Source of the DNA: Astrothelium macrocarpum
Taxonomy: Eukaryota; Ascomycota; Dothideomycetes; Trypetheliales; Trypetheliaceae
Length of the DNA: 44,840 nucleotides
Assembly: GCA_021030915.1 (NCBI GenBank)
Contig: JAGEMR010000190.1
Span: 1-44,840 of the forward strand
Reading direction: 5' to 3'
Position numbers and translations under genes: made by a program. The notes under the pieces were generated by a model. That model did no database searches. It worked only from the letters and a program-made list of their open reading frames with translations, and had not been told where the DNA came from. Positions within the stretch are counted from its first letter, which is position 1, and each line of letters starts with the position of its first letter. Positions 31,299-41,089 of this stretch are shown in pieces.

Positions 31299-33787
31299 AA
31301 TGCTACCAATAATAAACAATGATGCTAGACCAAGAATGCCGCTGAGTGCTACGGAAGAAAGATCCAAATGATAGAGGAATGTTGACCAGCGCGGACCGAG
31401 AAGAAATGTCAGGCAGCTAGCAAAAGAGCCTGAGCTTTCCTTCTCGCCAGGAAAGGGCGAGGTGGTGATATTAATGTTGGCGGAAGATGGCACCGACGCA
31501 TCATGCATTGCACTTGAACGTGACCCTGGGGATTAGCGTAAGGACAAGCGGTTGAGATCTCGTCTTCCATCTTCCGTACCTGAGTCTAGCAGAGTTAGTG
31601 TGAGCCAGTGTCAACACTGTTGGCCGGGGACCGCCCGCTCCACATCAACGGTCCCCACCCGCTGCTGTGCCATTGTGGGGAAGCGTCCAGTGACAAACGC
31701 CCCCGAACGCCTCACTTGCCATCACGAGCGACGCCAACGTCATTACGCTGATCCCTCGAATCACATCCCTTCCTAATAGCCTCCTGCTCCGGCCCTGTTC
31801 CACTCTTTCCTATAAAACTACGACCCCATGACAGCCTAAATCTTGGCTAAAACAGAATTTTTTTTAGCCAAGTGCAGGGAAACTGTCGAGGCGGTGCTTG
31901 CAGTGCGGGGATTCCATTTGTTGCTTTTACCAAATCTTCCGTCTCATCTCGCCTTTTCGGTTGGAAGAATCCGACCACTTGCACAGACCCAACAACCAGT
32001 TCTTCGTATTCACGCCGTCTCAAACAAGGTACGACGTTCGACCATGGATCTTGTAGATTCGGAAATTAGCGGTCGATGTAATACGCCGTGAGCGACGAAC
32101 AAGGGCTATAGTCAGCAGCATCTTGCATTTTTTAATTTCCCAAGCCGGGTGAAAGGCCGATGCACAATATCCGTGGGTAGATATGCAATTAGCTAAGATA
32201 ATGCAGGTTTGGAAATAATTGCAGCTGGTCGAGCTGTCGGTCGGCTGGTCCGCCCCAGAATCTGTCGAGCCGCATCTGATCCTCGGCACCCCATCTCAAG
32301 GATGCTCCTGGCATTCTTTCAGAGTACATTGAATGACCTCTATTTCTCTGGACCGTTCATCGCTCCATTACATTTGGAAGCCCATTATTCAGAATTGATG
32401 AAACTCTCTCGATAAATTTGTACACCTCAACTGAGATTGCTTGCGTCTAAAGTATGACATCTCAAATTAGTTCGAAGCTGGAGGCCCGTTATTTCACACC
32501 AGAGACCTTTGGTACTACACTTTCCCGGGGTCCAGTAAAATGCAGTTGCTATTGGTTACCAGTTTGAACCGTTAGCGGACATTGTCTGAGCCTGTAGAGC
32601 GGTCCCGGAGCTCATGGACTTGCCTCATGAAGCCTCTGTCGAGAGCAGGTTTCTTTGGTACGGTAGACAAAACTTCGGTAATCTTGAGCAGGTGCAGCCA
32701 CTCTATTGATCATAGCAGAACGCGGAGCCATCGGAATCAACTCGGCTTTCTACACGAAACACAAATATGAAGTTTTTCAGAACCCATCTGGAGCAAGGCC
32801 AAAAACCCATGGTTTAAGTTGTTGTTTTACTGTCTCGTAGTGTGTCAGTACTCCATTGGTCTTCGAACGTGTCATCACAAGTCCCTGCATGATCCATGCG
32901 GCGCATTGATTCGCCGATCATTTAGCAAGGTACGACGACTACGAGGCAACTGCTACAGCCGAAGACGGAACACAAAATTGAGTTAGATTAGAACTCAGCG
33001 ATGCACACTCGGCTTCAAGGCATTTCCTATAGGATGCTGCTAGAATACAATCAATCGAAAGACGTATTCATAGAATCTGCCCTGACAATAACGAAATCTA
33101 GGTATTCAGATGAGAGGTTAAATGTGGTCAAATACCGACAAAGATGGATCTTGCACGAGGCTGGAGCGAGCACCGCTGGCAGGCACTACGACAAAATTTG
33201 CCTTAATACGGCAAAGAAAAAGCAAAGAAATCCCAAGTAACATGCTGTTATCGCGCGATGAGACCAGGTGTCTTACATACCAACTATGTACTCCACAATC
33301 ACCTAATGACAGCTGGTTTGCCTGTGTATCATGCCATTATTTCACTAACCATTGTTTCGGCGGAGCTCACTGATGCTCTGACATTTTACTGAAGCGGGGG
33401 CCCTTCTTTAACAAGGCGGCGTGCACCAGGCTAATCATTTGGATTGCTCTTCGCGCGCATTTCCAGATACTTGGATGGTTATTACTCTCCTGGAATCTGC
33501 CCTTATGGATAGACAAGTGCCGGATCAGCCTCGGGAGCCGGCAGTGTATATTTATTTTGGCCGAGACGAATCCAATGTGTTTTCCGAGGTAGAATTTCGT
33601 CTTCCGCTATATTACCATCTACCCAACCACAAAATGAGGTAGACTGACAAAAGCAGAATTTTCTTGTATTAGTAGTTACACCTTGACGGCCACGCCGAGC
33701 CAGGCCGCTTCTGACATTGCCGGGATATTCCGTCTCTCATCATTTATTGGTACACTCACCAACGTCTTCTCGACATCCGCTCAAGAT
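31299..33787. other. Gene-poor stretch
   Basis: Contains the promoter of the GH3 gene and about 2 kb in which every open frame is short and without recognisable domains. A perfect 11-bp stem hairpin is at 31842-31872. The frame at 33421-33642 (plus) has coding-like composition but no start context or splice partners. Nothing is called. Confidence 0.35.
31842..31872. repeat. Short inverted repeat (hairpin)
   Basis: CTTGGCTAAAA (31842-31852) and its exact reverse complement TTTTAGCCAAG (31862-31872) are separated by 9 nt. It follows a TATAAAA at 31811. It is too short to be classed as a transposon end. Confidence 0.5.
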
Positions 33788-34114
33788 TCAGGACCAATTC
33801 CAGACAACAGCTATAGAAACGGTGGTTGCAGGGACGTTGAATGGATCCATAACTATGGAGGGGCGTCGTTCAAGTACGCTGGAAACGCGCTGATTCCGAA
33901 ATTCTGGAATTATTGTCAAGTTCAGCAGCGGCTGTAGCATCCCCTGAAACACAAAATTTTGTTTCTTCAACTCTGTCTCGATTTCGTCAGCATTAAAACC
34001 TAGTACGACGACCTTGTTTTCACTTGCAGGTTCAACATTAGCGTCAATCCCGAGCACAGCATCATCGCGAAAGACTCTAAGTTCAGGCGGCACTGTAGAC
34101 GTCGTTACCGGCAC
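33788..34114 (-). other. Unrecognised open frame, possibly an exon
   Basis: A 108-codon open frame with coding-like composition (several acidic/hydrophobic alternations such as VVVLGFNADEIETELKKQ). Its first codon is not ATG, and a plausible upstream splice acceptor (CCAG just before GTGCCGG) could join it to a missing first exon. I found no partner exon and no known family, so it is reported only as a lead. Confidence 0.2.
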
Positions 34115-34469
34115 CTGGTTTTTGTCTTACCCCTCCTTGGCAGCATACTAATCCTGTCACTGCGCTGCAACAAATGTCTGAAGACAAGCGAAACTGCGAT
34201 TTGGTCTAAGCCGGAATGTCTTGAAACTTCGCCTTTCGGGGGCGCCGCTGTAGCGAAAACAGTAATGGAATTCGATTCATCCTATACCCGATATGAGCTA
34301 CCTGTATTAGAATGAGGTTGAACTGTCAAGCAGCTCTTTAGTAGCTGACGATGCATAAATACAATTCTTTTCATAACTGGCAGAGCTCAGGGAGAGGTTC
34401 GATCACAGCAAGCAGACAGGAGAATCGCAAATTCTACGCTGGATGTTGGAAACTCCACTTTGTGTCTAG

Positions 34470-35189
34470 CTAAATTTGAAGGCTGTCGGCACCAGTGTCC
34501 TGGTGGCTGACTGTGGCAAGATGGCTAATTACATAATTTGGAACGGGTCCCGCTGGTCCGCCACCACCACCAGCTTTGACATATCCCTCTCCAAGTCCCG
34601 GTCTGAGGCATCTCGAGCAATTCCGACGCGTTCCAGCTACAGTATCGTTTGACTATTGACCATAGCCTCGTTACCGGCTTACTGATATCGCCACAGCTTC
34701 GAGAAATTGTCTTTCGGTTTCGCCGTTCCGTCTCCGGCTTCTCTGCATGTTCACATGGCTTGGTCCGTCTCTCGAGCGAATTGATCCTGCTTGAGACCCG
34801 AAATTTGGGCAAAAATGACTGGTCACCCACTTTGGCCTCTCGAACTGCGTCTATCGCTTCCATTTGCAGAGCTTTTGCGACCCTTTCCCGGATTTGAGCT
34901 CCTCAAAGTGTACCGAAAACTCTGGCCGCCACTTTGGCAATTTTGGTCGGGTTTTTGGGCAGAATATCACGTCATTGTACCGCCATCCGATTTGGAAGCG
35001 TTCCGCACAGTCCATCCTACCACAAGGTTCGTTCAACAGTGCGCCCCAATCGTCACGATAGTACCGTGGGTTGCAGGCTTTGTCATTCACATCCCTTAGC
35101 CGGAGGCTTTCTGATCCGAGCGTGCAACGCTCATCAATACGTTTCCACACGTGCCCACATGTGTACCTGAAAATATTGATGCCGCACAT
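34470..35189 (-). pseudogene. Small Cys-rich zinc-binding-like protein with apparent frameshifts
   Basis: The first frame (35189-34851, 112 codons) starts MCGINIFRYTCGHVW and has Cys/His spacing like other small fungal proteins of unknown function: Cys2, Cys11 with a following His, Cys22, then CNPRYY and PCGRMDC. It ends CKWKR-stop. Coding-like sequence continues in a second frame (34863 to about 34770) and then in a third frame. The last part (34652-34470) reads NDTVAGTRRNCSRC and a Gly-rich tail to TAG at 34470. A GTAAG...AATAG pair just before that part is only 30 nt apart, too short for a normal intron. So the gene is either eroded by indels or has a splicing pattern I cannot resolve. Confidence 0.4.
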
Positions 35190-36542
35190 CCGGGAAAGTC
35201 TTGTCTTTTTTGAAGATGTCGGCCAATTGAGCCGGCTTTAACAAAGATAGAAAGATACTAACAAATGGATGATGTGATCTGGGTGATCAAGCAAGTGGCT
35301 GTCTATCAGCTGTCTTCGTGGAGCTGTGAAATGAAAATTGTTAAATGAGTGGAAGATTGATGTGATGAGTGAGCGGAATGGGCCTAGATGGACTATGGAT
35401 TTTCCGGAATTTTTTCTAGGAGAGACTTTGCTGGCGGGACTAACTTTTATACGAGTTTCTTGTTGCGATGCCCTCTGAGTCACTAGCTAAATTTGCAGGA
35501 AATTGACGTGATATTCTAGGAAATGCATCTTTGACACTCGCGCGAGGGTCATGTATGGCTCTTCTGTCTCAATGTGACTACAGAAAAGTACTTTGGGACA
35601 GAAATTTTTCAGAGCAGTGTCACAAATTGCTACATTAGTCAAGCTGTGCCAGAAGTACAGTGAACCGAATGACTCTGAAAATTCTGGCAAATCCTGAAAA
35701 ACTCGCGAGTTTCATTGACTGACCCGAGGCATTCCCTGCATTCTACTGCTAAGCTCACCATGATTATGACTGACGCCTTCAGACCGATCACAAGTCCGGC
35801 TACAGTAATCAGCCAATCGACCATTTAGCACCAAGATTTGAAGCCACCTCCATTTATGCGAAAATGGCAACGCGTCCACGTTTTCACACCGTCCATTGCT
35901 GTGGCTGGTCACAACGCTGACAGGAATGTCCTATGCGCATCAGTGGCTGTGTAACCCAAAGTTTTCCCAAATTGCAACGATGGCAGGTTAGGCACCTTTG
36001 AGTATGTTTTTGATACGGCATATTCGTGGCTCAGTGAAGCAGTAAGCCGCTAAGCAAAAAATACCGAAAAGTGCGCAGATGACGCAAACAAGAATGACGA
36101 TCTCAGAGTCACCAAGAGTTTTGGGCACATTGTCCTTGTTCATTTTGCTTGAATGAGAGACGGTGATGGGGTTGATACAACGTTCAGGTATCAGGAAGGT
36201 ATGTGGAAATGGCAATTCTCATACGGAAAGCACTCTGTCCAAACAATTTCTTTGACCAGACCACTAATACCACACTCTTAACACCTTACATAGAGGCATC
36301 TTCAACGGATTCCTCCTTTGAGAAAAGAATTGTGACCTGAGATGTAGGTGAATACAGCAAAAGTTATGACTAGGAAGTCACGATCTATACCACATGTTAT
36401 CTCCCAGTGAGACCATCATGGATATGTGCTGCGGCCGCAAAACTATGTCAAATATGAAAAACTATGAGATGCCGCTAATACTACGATCGATTGCAGTATG
36501 GAAAAGTGTGCATAGGTGACCCGGATGGGAAGGCTGCGCTGA
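35190..36542. other. Gene-poor stretch
   Basis: No well-supported gene. A minus frame from ATG 36143 to 35988 could encode a 51-residue single-pass membrane peptide (hydrophobic run VILVCVICALFGIFCLAAYC). It has no other support and is noted only as a possibility. Confidence 0.3.
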
Positions 36543-37987
36543 TTACCCTTTTGCAGCTTCAAACAATGAGTCCACAAGACTACTCTTTGCCTTTCCCTCG
36601 TCCAGCACAGCCTGGATTTCGTCGTCCATGTTCTGTAAAAACCCAGCCTTATTCCACTGAGGTTTCCATCCAATTCTGAATGGCTTCTCTGCGGCAATAT
36701 TCTCTCTGGCGCTCTATTAGCATACAGCTCTCTAACAGCTAGCCGATGAGGGACACCTACCCAGAGTTCCACAAAGGCTGTACAAACGGGACTGGGACAC
36801 CCATTGCTTCTGCAGCAGCCTCATCACTCGGCCAAACTTCCGTCTCCGCATTTGTTACTAGACCACGAGCGTGAAGGGCTATGGCCAATCGATCCAAGAC
36901 TTCCCACCAAACGAGATCATGAGCCAGCGCAAAATAATAACCCTCTGTGCCATTCGGAATTGTGTCTTTCTGGAGAATCTTCTGGACTATTGATCCGTAA
37001 AGGGCGGTCAGATCCGAGATATGCACACCTGCGACTTTCTGCAAACTCCATCAATTTTAATGCTGACTGCGTTGCCGAGTCGGTTTCTTACGGTGTTTTC
37101 AGGGAATTTATAAACTTTCTTACGCGCAATGCTTGCTTTCACATAAAGAGGGAATACTACCGATAATTTGTTCCATTCACCGGTCCCTTTGCCGTCTAAC
37201 GAGAGCCGTTAGTCTAAAGGAAACCAGAGGCCGGGGCTTTTACAATGAAACTCACACACTGTTGAAGGCACAACAATGAAGCTGGTCACTCCCTTTGCTT
37301 TGGCATGTTCGACGACGGCCACATCGGTCTGCCGAGTTAGAAGCCGAGTTTCAAGCATGAGGGTTTTAATACTGTGGCTTTACCTTTCGGAGAGGAAATG
37401 AGTCCGCGAGTCGTTTTTCTGTATCAAATACCGGGCCAACGTCTCTGGTTTCTCCACTTGGCCAGCCCGTCCTCTCATAGAATGCGCTCAGTCCCGAGGT
37501 CTATATTGCGTTGAGCAAGTAACGAGGTGAAGAAGAATCTACTTACATGGATAAAATAGGTTTGCTCCCCACTGACCTCCTTCTGCTTGCCTAATGCAGT
37601 GATGAGATGCTGTGCCAAGTCTGGGTTTATCGAGCTTGCGGTGTGAATGACAATACTGACTATGGAGAAGTCAGCCAGTTCCGCCCACATCAGGACTAAT
37701 CGTGGAATATTCCATACTGCCATGGTACAACAGACTCTCGGTCACAGCCTCTTCGTTAGTAAGATCTAATTGGAGTACATTGAAGCCTAATTTCGACAGG
37801 GTTTTGGCTTGGTCTTCGGATCGAACCGCGGCAATAATTTGTCTTTCCTCAAACGGAGAGTTGTTTCCGGCCAGGAAGTCCGCAACTAGGGAGCCTCCTC
37901 TATTGAAAGTCAGTCGCTGGCCAACATGCTCAACTTTAAATCATACATGTAACCAGCGGCACCTGTAATGAGTATCTTTGAGGGCAT
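36543..37987 (-). CDS. NAD(P)-binding Rossmann-fold protein (atypical SDR, NmrA/epimerase-like)
   Basis: Eight exons, 356 aa: 37987-37947, 37899-37718, 37659-37547, 37500-37384, 37328-37256, 37195-37092, 37038-36761, 36705-36543. All seven introns (46-60 nt) are GT-AG and keep frame. The N-terminus MPSKILITGAAGYIGGSL holds the TGxxGxxG dinucleotide loop, followed by AAVRSEDQ and LDLTN at the expected second-strand spacing. The middle VIHTASS and the GVHISDLTALYG segment fit the extended/atypical SDR group often named NAD-dependent epimerase/dehydratase or NmrA-like. Substrate is unknown. It is transcribed away from a second SDR gene (start 38549), and the pair may be co-regulated. Confidence 0.83.
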
Positions 37988-38548
37988 CGTAGCTGGTAGT
38001 GAATGAAGGCAAGCTGTTTGTGCAATGGACCAGACTCCGATATAAACGGACAAGACGTTCGAAATCGATATCTAATCGTTTGTTTGATCTGCATTATTTT
38101 ATAACGTGGTCGGCCATACTAATCACGATACCCGCCATCTGAGCTGTTATGCCATCAAAGTAGTGGATTGCATAAGCGCGCATTTACAAAGCCACTGATT
38201 CGTCATCGAAAACGATTGGTCAGCTTTGACTCACCGGTCGTTTAGTACAAGTGCGCCAAAATATTAACAGCCAACGTAGGTAATTGTTAATGCAAAGGAA
38301 ATATACCTATGTGCGGAGTAGATCCTACGCTAAACACTGGCCGCTTTTTGGTGATGGATTACTGGAGTCCATCATCTTGCCTGGCCGTTGCTATCTAACA
38401 ACACGCACTTGTGGCGTTGCTTCCAGTCTGGAACGACTAATCCAAAACCACTTGTTATGAACTTTAATGTATATAGTTTTGCTTTAAATCGATGCGAATC
38501 TTCTCCTGCTTCGCAATAATTGTCTCTTCCTCTTTGTAGATCTAAGTC
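37988..38548. other. Bidirectional promoter of the two SDR genes
   Basis: 561 bp between the start codons of two divergently transcribed Rossmann-fold genes. A TATATA at 38470-38475 lies about 75 bp before the plus-strand ATG. On the minus side a weaker TATAT motif lies near 38041-38047. Confidence 0.45.
38470..38475 (+). promoter_or_regulatory. TATA-like element of the plus-strand SDR gene
   Basis: TATATA about 75 bp upstream of the ATG at 38549, followed by a pyrimidine-rich leader (TCTTCTCCTGCTT...CTCTTCC). Position and context fit a fungal core promoter, but no experiment supports it. Confidence 0.35.
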
Positions 38549-39353
38549 ATGTCTACCGCATCCAAAATCATTCTTATACTTGGTTCGGGTCCTAATATCG
38601 GGCAGCATGTCGCCCGATCCTTTGCTGAAAAGGGTTACAAGGTCGCTCTCGCATCTAGGAGCTTAAAAGACGGAGAAAACGACACAGATCAAGTGAACAT
38701 CTCAAGCGACTTGTCAAATCCAGACTCTGTCGTCAATGTATTCTCCAAAGTACAGGAATTGCTAGGTATCCCAAGTGTTGTTGTGTATAATGGTGAGAAT
38801 GCCACCCAATGTTTGCAGACATCACCGACATTCTGCTGACTTATTTCAAGCTGGCGCAGCAACCCCGAGTGATGAGAAGAGTCCGCTTTCTCTTCCTTTG
38901 GCAGACTTCACTCGAGACTTCAATATCAATACAGTCAGCGCTTTCGTTGCTGCACAGCAAGCGGCTCTGGGTTTCAAGCAGCTCCCTGATTCCGCATCAA
39001 AAACGTTCATTTACACTGGAAATATTTTGAATATCACGATCATAGGACCATTAATGAGTCTGGGCGTTGGTAAATCGGCGACGGCACATATCATCCAGTC
39101 TGCTGCCACAGGTTACGCAGATCAAGGATTCAAGTATCTATCTCCTCGCAAAGTTTCACTGGTGATGAAGCTAATGAGATGTAGATTCTATTATGCCGAC
39201 GAACGAAAAGCAGAAGGATCGGCTGCGTACCACGATATTGACGGTGAGGCTCATGGGAAATTCTACGCTCAACTCGCCGAGCATAAGTCGCAGGGCCCAT
39301 GGCAACAGACCTTTGTCAAAGATATAGGATATAAAACTTTTCTAGATAACTAG
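38549..39353 (+). CDS. Short-chain dehydrogenase/reductase-like protein, catalytic Tyr replaced
   Basis: Three exons, 231 aa: 38549-38792, 38851-39133, 39185-39353. Introns of 58 nt (GTGAGA to TCAAG) and 51 nt (GTATCT to TGTAG). The N-terminus LILGSGPNIGQHVARSFAEKGYKVALASRS has the SDR glycine-rich motif. After SVVVYN and the helix containing NTVSAFVAAQQAAL, the place of the YxxxK active site reads LGVGK, so the Lys is kept but the Tyr is Leu. The C-terminal part is DGEAHGKFYAQL. Fungal relatives with the same GxGKSATAH segment exist from memory, so it may be a non-classical or inactive SDR. The second intron is a multiple of three and open, so its retention would insert 17 residues. Confidence 0.8.
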
Positions 39354-41089
39354 AAGTTCTGATTCTCATTAGCAGATTGTGTCAGAGACAAACATCATTA
39401 GCAAAAATTGGAGAAAGTCTTGGTCATACGCCAATATTGAGCACGTAGAAGCAAATTTATATTGAGAGTAGGAACAATGACATGCGTATACGCACTCAGT
39501 ATTCAAAGGAATGGCGTCAACATGCCGGTCACAAAAAAATGTTGCCTTTGCGAGTGTGCGGAGTTACTCTAAAGCTGACATTTCTTCCGTCATCAATTGG
39601 TGGCTCTCTATATCTTCGTGCAAAATCTTTACATTGGTGATATTCATCTGCAGATGTGTAGTCGTGGAAAACAACCGGATTCCCTCCGTGATTGTCTGCG
39701 TACTTCCAATAAAGTTGTGTGCCGGGGAATCCGGTGCCCGGTTTGGCCCAAATCGCTGCTGCTTTAGCACCGGCGACCCGCCAAAACCGGGACGGGAGCA
39801 ATCACATCCAAATTTAGCGCATAGTAATTTAGCTTTTGGCAGTTTTTATTTAGCACTGTTATTAGATTGGAAACAAGCGCCCACATTTCTATAGAAGATA
39901 CAAGTCTATATTAGCCCCCTGAATACTATTGATGAGAATGTGATCGACTTGTAGAAAAAGTACCAGAGCTTAAAAGACTAGCAACCAAAACCCGAGTGCT
40001 CCTACTTTTAACCTACCTAAACGACTCTCAGCAGATTGAATCTTATCAAAAGCCTCAACTCTTTTACTCAGGGTGATGAATGAATTTGGAATCCATCAAT
40101 ACCCTTTTTTGTGCGAAAAACCTCATATGCCACACCAAGTACTTCCACGGCTGCAGCACGTAGCCTCATTGCTATTGTGAAAAAAAAAAAAAAAAAAAAA
40201 GCCGCTACACTTTCCCCGTTTCTTTGAATCGGGGACATATGTGCTTCTCTATCTAGACACGACACATCGATGATCACCCTTCGCTCGAGAGAGTGAGCTC
40301 CGCATCGCCATGGGTTGAACCGGGACTTGTGCAACGTAGGCCCCTAAATTTGACTGCCAACTGGATTTCCTTTTAGTGGTTCAATCCAACAGGAAATGAG
40401 TTGTCCAACGCTTCCCAGTCGGCTGAAGTAGCCTTACGAGATTCTGTTTCTCCATCCGAGAAGGTTGCGGAATTCTGTATGTTATCATCTTCCATGATAG
40501 CCTTTACAGTACCCCAAGATAGAAACCCTAGAATCTTTACCTTTGTGAAGGCGAAAATCGGAAAGTTATGAAAGACTCCGCACATACAGCCCCAAAATTT
40601 TGAGTAGGGACAAAGTGGGCCAACGACCCACCCAATCAAGCCTGGAGCCTGCCTCGCAGGTTGTACAAAGTATTTGAAAATCGATTGGTCTACCAATTGC
40701 AGCTTGACAGCTGGCACTCCACATTACGTAACGGGGTTGTGTCTGCATATTGCATCCCTGTAAACTTTTTATTGGTTCAGAGCAACCGCAGAGATTCAGT
40801 AGTATAAACAAAAGCCTACACGCTGGCTTTAATCGACCATATAAGAGTAGACAAGCCTTACTATACACAAGTGCACAGAAAATTTGGCAATAAGGCAGGT
40901 TGTAAAGCGGAAATTGAGCGGGCTCCCTGCCCGAGACCACTGGTACAAGTACGATCGCACTTTCAAAATTTGATCAACTTGCTCAACGCTTCACTAAAAC
41001 CCTCAGATCTGTAAGTCTTCTGCTGGTATTTTACAGTGATAAGGGAGCCTCAGGCTGCTGACAACAAATAGGTACCGATATTCAAAGCC
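39354..41089. other. Gene-poor stretch upstream of the HET gene
   Basis: Holds a 20-plus A-run near 40180-40200 and several uncertain frames. A minus frame at 39529-39801 (90 codons, tail RYREPPIDDGRN and RVTPH) and a minus frame at 40373-40717 both look partly coding but lack starts, splice partners and known domains. The last 200 bp are the HET gene promoter and leader. Confidence 0.3.
40180..40200. repeat. Poly-A tract
   Basis: An uninterrupted run of about 21 A residues. No poly-A-ended retroelement was recognised next to it, so it may be a simple microsatellite. Confidence 0.6.

Noticed and set aside
35988..36143. 51-residue single-pass membrane peptide
   Set aside because: One hydrophobic run is the only support, and short frames of this kind arise by chance.
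39529..39801. Minus frame with coding-like tail (RYREPPIDDGRN)
   Set aside because: No ATG context, splice partner or known family was found, and an overlapping minus frame is equally open.
40373..40717. Minus frame possibly encoding the C-terminus of a protein
   Set aside because: Composition is suggestive, but no upstream exon or domain could be identified.
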